Source: JAVVHH01 sp050954595 | Lineage (GTDB): Bacteria > Pseudomonadota > Alphaproteobacteria > Acetobacterales > Acetobacteraceae | NCBI GenBank assembly: GCA_050954595.1 | Contig: JBPBQE010000316.1 | Coordinates: forward strand, 1-30,819 | Direction: 5' to 3' | DNA length: 30,819 nt | In this document: positions 16,108-22,831 of the stretch, piece after piece | Layout: every line of letters begins with the position of its first letter | Numbering within the stretch: the stretch's first letter is position 1 | Made by a program: the position numbers and the translations under genes | Notes under the pieces: generated by a model | The model's input: only the letters and a program-made list of their open reading frames with translations | Databases searched by the model: none | Told to the model about the DNA's origin: nothing

Positions 16108-16470
16108 ATGCGTTTCAGCGCTGTTCTACCCGCGATCGTCACGGCTTTCGTCACCTTCACCTCGGCCCATGCCGGCCAGCAGGATTTCGCCCTGCACAAC
16201 CGGACCGGCTACCAGATCGACGAGGTCTACGTGAGCCGTAGTTCCAACCAGAACTGGGGCAACGACGTCATGGGGAACAACGCGCTGGAGGACGGCAACA
16301 CGGTGAACATCTCGTTCAACGCGCCCGACAACGCCTGCAAGTGGGACATGCACGTCAAGTACAACGACGGCGACGAAGCTACCTGGAATAGCCTGAACCT
16401 GTGCAACATCAACAAAGTCACTCTGTTCTGGGACAAGAAGAACCAGAAGACCCGCGCGGTCACGGAGTAG
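16108..16470 (+). CDS. Small exported protein of unknown function
   Basis: A 120-residue protein with a clear Sec signal peptide (MRFSAVLPAIVTAFV, then SAHA and probable cleavage before GQQ). The mature part is about 98 residues with many aromatic residues: NRTGYQIDEVYVS, WGNDVMGNNAL, a cysteine in NACKWDM, a second cysteine in NLCNINK, and KVTLFWD near the end. Two cysteines in an exported protein suggest one disulfide bond. I associate this type with a conserved alphaproteobacterial family of unknown role that is sometimes misnamed argininosuccinate lyase; I cannot verify that here. It follows phaC by 62 bp, with AGGGA upstream of its ATG, and is closed by a hairpin. Confidence 0.82.
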   Translation: MRFSAVLPAIVTAFVTFTSAHAGQQDFALHNRTGYQIDEVYVSRSSNQNWGNDVMGNNALEDGNTVNISFNAPDNACKWDMHVKYNDGDEATWNSLNLCNINKVTLFWDKKNQKTRAVTE

Positions 16471-16479
16471 TCGAAGCGG

Positions 16480-16505
16480 GCTGGAGAGACTAAGCTCTCT
16501 CCGGC
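16480..16505 (+). terminator. Hairpin after the small exported protein gene
   Basis: GCTGGAGAGA (16480-16489) pairs with TCTCTCCGGC (16496-16505) around a six-base loop, with one G-U pair. It lies ten bases after the stop at 16470. No T-run follows, so termination efficiency is uncertain. Confidence 0.55.
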
Positions 16506-16522
16506 TACTCCAGGACGATTGA

Positions 16523-16948
16523 ATGGGCTTCGTAAGCGTCACACGATTGAGGCTTCGCTCGATCCGGTTCTTACCCGCTTTTGCAGTTCAGACGACCCGC
16601 GCGATGCAGCAGGTCAGAACGGCGGATGGCTTCCGAGACGGCGCCGTCATCGGTGACTTCCACCTAGCGTTCTGGACGCTCACGCTGTGGGATGCACAAC
16701 CCAGCATGCGGCTTTACATGACCAATGGCGCACACCGTGTCGCGATGCCATCCCTCATGAGATGGTGCGACGAAGCCTCCGTCGTGCACTGGGACACGGA
16801 TGTCGTCCCTTCATGGGACGAAGCCGATCGTCGGATGCGCACCGAAGGCCGCCCGTCGAAAGTCCTGCATCCTTCCGCCGACCACCTGAGCCTGACCTTT
16901 AAGCCCACCAGCCCCCGGTTCAGCGGCCCGATCAGCCGATCTGTTTGA
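16523..16948 (+). CDS. Small conserved protein, ABM/DUF3291-like
   Basis: A 141-residue cytoplasmic protein without signal peptide or membrane span. The central part DGAVIGDFHLAFWTLTLWD, then MRLYMTNGAHRVAMPSLMRWCDEASVVHW, resembles ferredoxin-like antibiotic-biosynthesis-monooxygenase-type proteins (DUF3291-like), which are mostly uncharacterised. A basic tail with RRMRTEGRPSKVLHPS follows. The assignment rests on my recall of the family pattern, so function is open. AGGA lies about ten bases before the ATG. Its last 17 nt overlap the convergent carbonic-anhydrase-like gene. Confidence 0.72.
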   Translation: MGFVSVTRLRLRSIRFLPAFAVQTTRAMQQVRTADGFRDGAVIGDFHLAFWTLTLWDAQPSMRLYMTNGAHRVAMPSLMRWCDEASVVHWDTDVVPSWDEADRRMRTEGRPSKVLHPSADHLSLTFKPTSPRFSGPISRSV

Positions 16949-17459
16949 GCCGCTGGCCGAAAACCTGGCCCAGCGCCGCATAGCGCACAGCGATGTCGTC
17001 CATCCGCGCCCGCTCGTCGTCCGGTAGGTCGCGCATCTTTCGCGCTGGCCGGCCGCCCCAAAGCTCCCGCTTCGGAATTCGCTTTCCCGGCGTCAGCAAC
17101 GCGCCGGCCGCCAACATCGCGCCCTCCTCGATCACCGCACCATCCAGCACCGTCGCCCCCATGCCGACAAAGGCGGAGTTCTCCAACCGGCACGCGTGCA
17201 CCAGCGCCATGTGCCCGATCGTCACGTCCTCGCCGATGTCGAGCGACCATTCCGCGCCGGGGTTCACATGGAGAACCGAGTTGTCCTGCACGTTGGTGCG
17301 CGCCCCGATCCGGATGTGATTGGTGTCCCCGCGCAACGTGCAGCCGAACCAGATCGTCACGCCGGCACCGAGCCAAACGTTGCCGATCACCGCCGCATTC
17401 GGCGCGACCCAAGCACCAGGCTCGAGAACCGGCGCGACGCCGTCCAGCTCAAACAGCAT
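16932..17459 (-). CDS. Gamma-class carbonic anhydrase-like protein (LbH hexapeptide)
   Basis: A 175-residue left-handed beta-helix protein with repeated [LIV]GxxxxI-type hexapeptides. The zinc ligands expected for the gamma-CA family are present: H64 in SVLHVNPG, then H83 and H88 in IGHMALVHAC. GMGATVLDGA and GGRPARKMRDL are also typical. Such trimers hydrate CO2 or act as PaaY/YrdA-like proteins whose activity is often unproven. The ATG at 17459 lies inside argC, overlapping its 3' end by 11 nt, so the two genes are probably co-translated. Confidence 0.92.
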   Translation of the reverse strand: MLFELDGVAPVLEPGAWVAPNAAVIGNVWLGAGVTIWFGCTLRGDTNHIRIGARTNVQDNSVLHVNPGAEWSLDIGEDVTIGHMALVHACRLENSAFVGMGATVLDGAVIEEGAMLAAGALLTPGKRIPKRELWGGRPARKMRDLPDDERARMDDIAVRYAALGQVFGQRLKQIG

Positions 17460-18378
17460 GGGTGAGCCCGAGCATCAGCCCGATGTTCTGCACCGCCGCG
17501 CCCGAGGCACCTTTCCCGAGATTGTCCAACCGCGCCACCAGCACGGCATGGTCGTGGGCATCGTTGCCATAGACCCGCAACTCCATCAGGTCGGTGTCGT
17601 TCAGCGCCGTCGGCTCGAGCTTGCCTTCCTTCTCCGCCGGCATCACTCGCACCTGAGAGTGCTTGTCGTAAGCGGCAGCCAGCGCGTCATGCAGCGCCGC
17701 GATCCTTGGCCGACCCGGCAAGGTGTCGAGATGCAACGGGATCGACACCAACATGCCCTGCCGCACATGCGTCACCGAGGGCACGAAGATCGGTCGCCGG
17801 GTCAAGCCGGTGCACCGCATCACCTCCGGCACATGCTTGTGCTCGAGGCCAAGCGCATAAAGCTCGAACGCCGGGCCCCCTGTCGCCTCGTGCGCCTCGA
17901 TCATCCCGCGCCCGCCGCCGGAATAGCCGCTCACCGCGTTGATCGTGATCGGATAATCCCGTGGCACCAACCCGGCCTCCACCAACGGCCGCAACAGCGC
18001 AATCGCCCCCGTAGGATAGCAACCCGGGTTAGCCACCCGGTCCGCCGCCGCGATCCGCTCAGCCTGACCCGGCGACAGCTCCGCCCAACCATAGATCCAT
18101 GCCGGGTCGACCCGGTGCGCCGTGCTGGCATCGAGCAGTTTCGGCGCCTCGTTCCCCAGCGTCGCCGCGAGCGCCACGCTTTCCTTGGCGGCGTCGTCCG
18201 GCAGGCACAGCACGACGAGGTCTACCGCCCGCATCAGGTCACGCCGCGCGTCCGGGTCCTTGCGGCGCGCCGGATCGATGCTGCGGATCGCCACACCCGG
18301 CACATTGGCCAAGCGCTCGCGAATCCCGAGCCCCGTCGTTCCAGCCTCGCCGTCGATGAACACGGTCGCGTCGGTCAT
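17449..18378 (-). CDS. argC: N-acetyl-gamma-glutamyl-phosphate reductase (short form)
   Basis: ArgC reduces N-acetylglutamyl-phosphate to the semialdehyde in arginine synthesis. The 309-residue length and the motifs FIDGEAGTTGLGIRERL, DASTAHR, NPGCYPTGAIALLRPLV with nucleophile C120, SGYSGGGR, and LEHKHVPE identify the short type 2 form. The start at 18378 has GAGGTGAGA just upstream; the longer frame to 18447 would run through the rpsI terminator. The gene lies 111 bp downstream of rpsI behind a strong hairpin, so it likely has its own promoter. It overlaps the gamma-carbonic anhydrase gene by 11 nt. Confidence 0.96.
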   Translation of the reverse strand: MTDATVFIDGEAGTTGLGIRERLANVPGVAIRSIDPARRKDPDARRDLMRAVDLVVLCLPDDAAKESVALAATLGNEAPKLLDASTAHRVDPAWIYGWAELSPGQAERIAAADRVANPGCYPTGAIALLRPLVEAGLVPRDYPITINAVSGYSGGGRGMIEAHEATGGPAFELYALGLEHKHVPEVMRCTGLTRRPIFVPSVTHVRQGMLVSIPLHLDTLPGRPRIAALHDALAAAYDKHSQVRVMPAEKEGKLEPTALNDTDLMELRVYGNDAHDHAVLVARLDNLGKGASGAAVQNIGLMLGLTHAV

Positions 18379-18432
18379 GTCGGTCTCACCTCTCAATGGA
18401 AGGATCGTCGGTCGTATTAACCCCGAAACGCA

Positions 18433-18464
18433 AGAGGGGCGGCCCAATGCTGGACCGCCCCTCT
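18433..18464 (-). terminator. Terminator of rplM-rpsI
   Basis: AGAGGGGCGG (18433-18442) is the exact reverse complement of CCGCCCCTCT (18455-18464). CCA and TGG inside extend the stem past one mismatch to a four-base loop. On the minus strand it begins 26 nt after the rpsI stop and is followed by TTGCGTTT. It is the best terminator candidate in the window. Confidence 0.78.
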
Positions 18465-18489
18465 CCGAGTTCCGTAGAACGCTGTAAGT

Positions 18490-18993
18490 TTAGCGCTTGC
18501 TGAACTGGAAGCTCCGGCGGGCCTTGGCCTTACCGTACTTCTTTCGCTCGACGACGCGGCTGTCACGGGTGAGGAAGCCGGCAAGCTTCAGCACCGGGCG
18601 CAGCTCCGGCTCGTAATAGGTCAGCGCGCGGCTGATCCCGAGACGAACCGCGCCGGCCTGGCCCGAAAGCCCGCCGCCGTTGCAGGTGCACATGACGTCG
18701 AACTGGTTATACCGGTCAGTCACCAGGAACGGCTGGGTCAGCAACATCCGCAGCACAGGACGGGCGAAATACTGCCCGACGCGCTTGCCGTTGACGGTGA
18801 TCTCGCCCTTGCCGGGCTTGACCCAAACGCGAGCGATCGCGTTCTTGCGGCGACCGGTGGCGTAGCTACGGCCCTGCGCGTCGCGCTTCGGCTCACGCTT
18901 CGGCGCATCGGTCTGCCCCGGCATCGGGATCGACGACGCGACGGCGAGGTCGCGCAAATCCGCGAGGGTGCGGGTGTTTTCGCTTTCGGACAT
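18490..18993 (-). CDS. rpsI: 30S ribosomal protein S9
   Basis: A 167-residue S9. The core starts near residue 42 with SYATGRRKNAIARVWVKPG. It has VNGKRVGQYFARP, TCNGGGLSGQAGAVRLGISRAL, and the tail KKYGKAKARRSFQFSKR that reaches the ribosomal P site. The first forty residues are an acidic to basic extension absent from the E. coli protein; such extensions are usual in alphaproteobacteria. It follows rplM with a 2-nt gap. Confidence 0.98.
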   Translation of the reverse strand: MSESENTRTLADLRDLAVASSIPMPGQTDAPKREPKRDAQGRSYATGRRKNAIARVWVKPGKGEITVNGKRVGQYFARPVLRMLLTQPFLVTDRYNQFDVMCTCNGGGLSGQAGAVRLGISRALTYYEPELRPVLKLAGFLTRDSRVVERKKYGKAKARRSFQFSKR

Positions 18994-18995
18994 GC

Positions 18996-19463
18996 TCAGA
19001 CCCTCGTGTTCTTGCGGTTCATCGAAGCGACGTCGAGCTTGACCGGCTGCTGCCCGTCATGCGGGTGCGCGGCACCGGCATAGACGTGGAGGTGCCGCAT
19101 CTGCTCGCGCTGCAACGGACCGCGGGTGATCATCCGCTCGACGGCCTTTTCGAGGACGCGCTCAGGATGCGCACTCTCGAGCCGCTGCTTGATCGACCGG
19201 CCCTTGATGCCGCCCGGATAGCCGGTGTGCCAGTAGAAGATCGACTGCTCGGCCTTGTTGCCGGTGACCCGGACCTTCTCGGCGTTGATGACGATGATAT
19301 TGTCGCCGCAATCGACATGCGGCGTGAACTGCGGCTTGTGCTTGCCGCGCAGACGGCTGGCGATGATGGAGGCAACACGGCCGAGCACGAGGCCCTCCGC
19401 GTCGATCAACGTCCAGCCCTTAGAAACCTCGCGGGGTTTGAGCGAGGGGGTGGTCTTCAACAT
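18996..19463 (-). CDS. rplM: 50S ribosomal protein L13
   Basis: A 155-residue L13, one of the early-assembling large-subunit proteins. Motifs are GWTLIDAEGLVLGRVASIIASRLRGK (shown in part by GRVAS), YFTPHVDCGD-like FTPHVDCGDNIIVINAEKV, FYWHTGYPGG and LHVYAGAAHPHDGQQP. It begins with ATG at 19463 and forms an operon with rpsI. A promoter with consensus-like spacing lies 30 nt upstream. Confidence 0.98.
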   Translation of the reverse strand: MLKTTPSLKPREVSKGWTLIDAEGLVLGRVASIIASRLRGKHKPQFTPHVDCGDNIIVINAEKVRVTGNKAEQSIFYWHTGYPGGIKGRSIKQRLESAHPERVLEKAVERMITRGPLQREQMRHLHVYAGAAHPHDGQQPVKLDVASMNRKNTRV

Positions 19464-19492
19464 GAACCTGTCCCGAATTGCGAGAAGCGGCG

Positions 19493-19521
19493 CATATGCG
19501 GGATTTTCGATGCTAAGTCAA
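19493..19521 (-). promoter_or_regulatory. rplM-rpsI promoter
   Basis: On the minus strand: -35 TTGACT (19521-19516), 17 nt of spacer, -10 CATATG (19498-19493). Transcription would start about 25 bases before the rplM ATG. The -10 lies in a 10-nt palindrome, CGCATATGCG (19491-19500). Confidence 0.6.
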
Positions 19522-19530
19522 GCATTTATG

Positions 19531-19552
19531 GTGTGGTATTATCATACCACAC
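19531..19552 (-). terminator. Perfect hairpin between tRNA-Tyr and rplM
   Basis: GTGTGGTAT (19531-19539) is the exact reverse complement of ATACCACAC (19544-19552), with a four-base loop. On the minus strand it lies 21 nt past the tRNA-Tyr 3' end and 9 nt before the rplM -35 box, so it most likely ends the tRNA transcript. Confidence 0.65.
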
Positions 19553-19573
19553 GCCAGCGCCCGTGTCGGACGA

Positions 19574-19659
19574 TGGTGGAGGGGGCTGGATTCGAACCAG
19601 CGTAGGCGTACGCCAGCGGATTTACAGTCCGCCCCCTTTAGCCACTCGGGCACCCCTCC
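19574..19659 (-). tRNA. tRNA-Tyr (GTA)
   Basis: An 86-nt class II tRNA with a long variable arm. The acceptor GGAGGGG pairs with CCCCTCC. The D-region is GCCCGAGTGGCTAAAGGGG. The anticodon loop CTGTAAA contains GTA. The variable arm is about thirteen bases, and the T-arm contains GGTTCGAATCC. CCA is encoded. The pattern fits bacterial tRNA-Tyr. It is divergent from the SpoU methylase gene. Confidence 0.96.
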
Positions 19660-19670
19660 GGAGGCGCGCC

Positions 19671-19699
19671 GGTTACCGCGACACGGGGCATCCTGTCAA
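19671..19699 (-). promoter_or_regulatory. tRNA-Tyr promoter
   Basis: On the minus strand: a perfect -35 TTGACA (19699-19694), 17 nt of spacer, then GTAACC (19676-19671) as -10, eleven bases before the tRNA 5' end. It matches the tRNA-Glu promoter in spacing and in the TAACC part of the -10. Confidence 0.7.
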
Positions 19700-19742
19700 T
19701 CGAGGTCTATCGCCCGATGCGGCGCACCTTCATAAAGGCGCC

Positions 19743-20801
19743 ATGCGAACGAAGACACCAGACCGCTCGGGCGGCTCCGGCTCGGGGCCGGGCAACCGGA
19801 CGACGAGCGACTCAGCCGGCGAGAAGCGCGCCCCCACCAGCACCGTGCGGCCGCCGCCGCGCGATCGCCATGGCAGCGGTCCACGCCCCAGCCGCCCCCG
19901 CGATCCCGCCGACATCAAGCGTGATGAGGCCAAGCGCGCCGAAGCCCGGCGTGCCGCCGCAGCCGCCCGCGCCGAAGCCGCCGCTCGTGTTCCGGCGCCG
20001 GCCCCGGTCCGCAGCACCACCTTGCGGGCGCCACAGGCCGAAGCGGCTCCGGTCAGCGCCCCTGCCCCGGCACGCGGCCCCGCCGCACCGCGCGGCACGG
20101 TGTGGCTGCACGGCACTCACCCGGTCGAAGCCGCGCTCACCAACCCGGCGCGCCGCCTCAAGCGCCTGCTGCTGACGGAGGATGCTGAAGCCGAACTCGC
20201 CACGCGCGTCCCCCAGCCATGGCCGCTCGCCGTTGAACGCGTCGAACGGGTCAAGCTCGATCATCTGCTTGGCCGCGACACCGTGCATCAGGGCGCGGCG
20301 CTCCTCGCCGACCTGCTGCCGCCGCCGTCGCTCCAGTCCATGCTCGAGCGGCCCGGCCCGGTCCTGGTGCTCGATCAAGTAACGGACCCGCGCAACATCG
20401 GCGCCATGCTGCGCAACGCGGCAGCCTTCGGCGCTGCCGGCGTCATCACCCAGGATCGCAACTCTCCGGAGGAAACCGGCGTCATGGCGCGCGCCGCCTC
20501 CGGTGCGCTCGAACGCATCCCGTTGGTGCGTGCCATCAACCTGGCGCGCACGCTGGCGGCCTTGAAGGCGGCCGGCCTGTGGGTGATCGGGCTGGACGCC
20601 AGCGGTGCCGCCCTGCGTGGCGATGCGTTGCGGGAGCGCCGGGTCGCATTAGTGCTGGGCGCGGAGGGCGCCGGCCTGCGACGGCTCACGCGCGAGACGT
20701 GCGACGAACTCGCCGGGCTGCCGATGCCCGGCGGCATGGAAAGCCTCAACGTCTCGGCCGCTTCCGCCGTGGCGTTGTATGAGGTGAGCCGACCCGCATG
20801 A
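19743..20801 (+). CDS. rlmB: SpoU/TrmH-family 23S rRNA 2'-O-methyltransferase (RlmB-like)
   Basis: A 352-residue SPOUT-class methylase that uses SAM to methylate a ribose 2'-OH, by similarity G2251 of 23S rRNA. A substrate-binding domain starts near residue 118 with GTVWLHGTHPVEAAL. The knotted catalytic domain carries the three SpoU motifs: LDQVTDPRNIGAMLRNAAAF, VLGAEGAGL, and PMPGGMESLNVSAASAVAL. The first ~115 residues are an Arg-, Pro- and Ala-rich, probably disordered and RNA-binding extension. The start at 19743 is the first ATG after the tRNA promoter region; the frame is open further upstream, through the tRNA gene, by chance. It overlaps the following hydratase gene by 4 nt (ATGA). 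Confidence 0.9.
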   Translation: MRTKTPDRSGGSGSGPGNRTTSDSAGEKRAPTSTVRPPPRDRHGSGPRPSRPRDPADIKRDEAKRAEARRAAAAARAEAAARVPAPAPVRSTTLRAPQAEAAPVSAPAPARGPAAPRGTVWLHGTHPVEAALTNPARRLKRLLLTEDAEAELATRVPQPWPLAVERVERVKLDHLLGRDTVHQGAALLADLLPPPSLQSMLERPGPVLVLDQVTDPRNIGAMLRNAAAFGAAGVITQDRNSPEETGVMARAASGALERIPLVRAINLARTLAALKAAGLWVIGLDASGAALRGDALRERRVALVLGAEGAGLRRLTRETCDELAGLPMPGGMESLNVSAASAVALYEVSRPA

Positions 20802-21583
20802 TCGCGGGCCAGGTCGCCGCCAGCTTGCTCGCGGCCCGCCGCGCGCGGCCGCGTATCCCCTTGGGCGAGCTTGCCGGCCACCCGCATACGATGGCCGAGG
20901 GTGTCGCGGCACAGGTGGCGTTGGCCGGCCTCCTTGGCGCGTCCGATCCGCCAGGCTTCAAGATCGGCGCGACCGCGGCGGCGATGCAGGCTTATCTCGG
21001 CCTTGCCGGTCCAGCCGCCGGCTTCATGCCGGAAGCCAGTTTGCACGGCACGGGCAGCACTCTGTCCTGGGACCGTTTCTTCCGGCCCGGCGCCGAATGC
21101 GAGATTGCCGTCCAACTCGGCAGTGACCTACCGCCGGAACCCTGCACCCCGGCGGCGGCGCGCGCTGCGACCGAGGCCGTCATGCCTGCGATCGAGATTG
21201 TGGAGAACCGTTACGAGGACCTGTCCACCTTTGGCGCGTCGGCGCTGATCGCCGACCAGGTGTTTCACGGCGTGGCGATCCTCGGCGAACCCTGCGTCCG
21301 CTGGCGGGACATCGATCTCGCCGCCGTTCATGGCCGCTTGTCGGTGGATGGTGCCGTGCGGGGTCAGGGCACCGGGCGGGAACTGCTCGGCGGGCCGTTC
21401 GAGGCGCTGGCCTGGCTCGCCGGCTCGGCCGAGGCCGCCGCGTTCGGCGGCTTGCGAGCCGGACAGATCATTATGCTCGGCAGCGTATGCACACCGGTAT
21501 GGCTGGATGCCCCAGGACGCATCGAAGTGTCGTTCGACGACCTCGGAGTCGTCCGAGTGGATCTACTTTCGCCAACGCCGTAA
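20798..21583 (+). CDS. 2-keto-4-pentenoate hydratase-like protein (MhpD family)
   Basis: A 261-residue member of the fumarylacetoacetase-fold hydratase/decarboxylase family, whose characterised members add water to 2-hydroxypentadienoate in aromatic meta-cleavage pathways. Visible features are GFKIGAT, the acidic metal-ligand segment ECEIAVQLG, AIEIVENRY, and FHGVAILG. No other meta-cleavage genes are present, so it may act on a different 2-keto acid. Its ATG overlaps the methylase stop, so the two are co-translated; the functional link is not obvious. Confidence 0.85.
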   Translation: MIAGQVAASLLAARRARPRIPLGELAGHPHTMAEGVAAQVALAGLLGASDPPGFKIGATAAAMQAYLGLAGPAAGFMPEASLHGTGSTLSWDRFFRPGAECEIAVQLGSDLPPEPCTPAAARAATEAVMPAIEIVENRYEDLSTFGASALIADQVFHGVAILGEPCVRWRDIDLAAVHGRLSVDGAVRGQGTGRELLGGPFEALAWLAGSAEAAAFGGLRAGQIIMLGSVCTPVWLDAPGRIEVSFDDLGVVRVDLLSPTP

Positions 21584-21674
21584 TGGCTTGTTAACAAAGG
21601 CACGGTAAGTTGTATTCGGCCGCGCGATCCTGCGGATTGATTTATCGCCAGAACGGCATTCCGGGCACCTACCC

Positions 21675-21896
21675 ATGACCGATTGGCACACGATTTCCGA
21701 ACCGCTGCAGCTTCAGCTCGCGCAGGAAGCTCTGCGCCAAGCGTCTTCCAGCATCGCCGCCTATGCCGAAGCGTTGGCCGAGGAGATGGAGGCGGGCTTC
21801 ATGTCTGATCGCGGTGGCAACGAGGCCTTGCGGCTGTTCGCCACTCTGGTGCGATCCGTCCATGCGCCCGAGCAGATGACCGCCGGCCACGCCTAA
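21675..21896 (+). CDS. Small hypothetical protein (73 aa)
   Basis: I do not recognise this protein. It is predicted mainly helical and mildly acidic (EPLQLQLAQEALRQASSS, AYAEALAEEMEAGFM), without signal peptide or membrane span. The frame is confined to the gap between the hydratase and the convergent epimerase, which supports it as a real gene. There is a 91-bp leader with a TTGTTAACAA palindrome at 21588-21597. The ribosome site is weak. Confidence 0.6.
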   Translation: MTDWHTISEPLQLQLAQEALRQASSSIAAYAEALAEEMEAGFMSDRGGNEALRLFATLVRSVHAPEQMTAGHA

Positions 21897-21903
21897 GCCG
21901 GCC

Positions 21904-21917
21904 CGCCTGATCAGGCG
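21904..21917. terminator. Palindrome between convergent genes
   Basis: CGCCTGATCAGGCG is a perfect 14-nt palindrome, with outer GCCCG (21901-21905) and CGGGC (21920-21924) able to pair as an alternative. It covers the stop codon of the epimerase gene and follows the 73-aa gene by a few bases, so it may serve as a shared terminator. A perfect palindrome has no loop of its own, which lowers confidence. Confidence 0.35.
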
Positions 21918-22771
21918 ATCGGGCGAACGCTCCAGCTGAACAAGCGTGTCTCTCCCGGTGCCACCAGCATGCCGCCGGGTTTGTCGCGGAAATCTCCATC
22001 CCAGCCCGCCGGGCTGGAGTAGCCGTGCCAGGGCTCGATGCAAATGAAGTCGCCGCCAGGCTTCTGCCAAAGACCGAGCTGCGGGAAGCCGTCCCAACGA
22101 AACTCCAACCCGCCGCCAGGGCCGACATAGCGAACCGCTCGGCTGCGCGGCTCGAGCATGATGATCGCATCCGCCAGGAACAACTTCGGATCGAGCGGCA
22201 GGACGCGCCCGCCGACCGGGCTCGGCAGCCCGGCGGGATCGAGCAACCCGTCCGTCAGGCGATGGATGGGTGCCGGCTCGTCGGCGTCGAATTCGAGCCG
22301 GTAGTCGGTCTGCACCCCGTCGTGCAGCGGCCAACGAAATGCCGGATGCGCGCCCAATGATGCCGGCAGCATGTCGGTTCCCCCATTGGTCAGCGCATAC
22401 TCGACCCGGAGCGCTCCGTCCTTGATGACATAGGTCAACACGAGGCGGAACCGGAACGGATACACCGCCCGCGTCGTCTCATCGTCGCGAAGCTCAAGGC
22501 TGCAACGTGTCGCCGTCCGCTCGCGCCACTCGAACCGCCGGCGGCGCGCGAAGCCGTGCCGTGTCAGCGCGTATGCCTGGTCGTCGAAGCGGATCTGATC
22601 GCTTGCAACCTGGCCGACGATCGGGAACAGCACCGGCGAATGGTTCGGCCATACCGGCCCTGCATCCCAGAGCAGGTCCCGCCCCGCTTCATCCTGCAGC
22701 GCGCACAGCTCGGCCCCGTCCGCTTTAATTGTCGCGCTAATCGCGCCGGCGATCCGCCACTGCTCCACCAT
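21911..22771 (-). CDS. Aldose 1-epimerase family protein (LacX/YeaD-like)
   Basis: A 286-residue beta-sandwich mutarotase-type protein, which interconverts alpha and beta anomers of free or phosphorylated sugars. The catalytic pattern is seen as H72 in RHGFARRRRF, H142 in LGAHPAFRWP and E246 in CIEPWHGYSSP. The last motif resembles the LacX-type subgroup more than classical GalM. The start at 22771 has GAGGGA upstream; the longer frame to 22831 would cross the degP hairpin. It lies 60 bp downstream of degP on the same strand. Confidence 0.88.
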   Translation of the reverse strand: MVEQWRIAGAISATIKADGAELCALQDEAGRDLLWDAGPVWPNHSPVLFPIVGQVASDQIRFDDQAYALTRHGFARRRRFEWRERTATRCSLELRDDETTRAVYPFRFRLVLTYVIKDGALRVEYALTNGGTDMLPASLGAHPAFRWPLHDGVQTDYRLEFDADEPAPIHRLTDGLLDPAGLPSPVGGRVLPLDPKLFLADAIIMLEPRSRAVRYVGPGGGLEFRWDGFPQLGLWQKPGGDFICIEPWHGYSSPAGWDGDFRDKPGGMLVAPGETRLFSWSVRPIA

Positions 22772-22787
22772 CGAAATCCCTCGTCCA

Positions 22788-22817
22788 GCCCGGGTATCTC
22801 GCACGAGACACCCGGGC
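22788..22817 (-). terminator. Very strong intercistronic hairpin between degP and the epimerase gene
   Basis: GCCCGGGT (22788-22795) is the exact reverse complement of ACCCGGGC (22810-22817). TCTC (22797-22800) pairs with GAGA (22805-22808) above one mismatch, leaving a four-base loop. It starts 14 nt after the degP stop. No T-run follows, and the epimerase ribosome site comes soon after. It may terminate, partly terminate, or protect the degP mRNA end. Confidence 0.7.
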
Positions 22818-22831
22818 CGGTCGACGGTCAC

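Noticed and set aside
18490..18993. N-terminal extension of S9 as an unusual fusion
   Set aside because: Such extensions are common in alphaproteobacterial S9 and carry no recognisable domain.
19059..19742. In-frame extension of the rRNA methylase upstream through tRNA-Tyr and rplM
   Set aside because: The frame is antisense to L13 and to the tRNA; the methylase homology starts well after 19743, so the open frame is a high-GC shadow.
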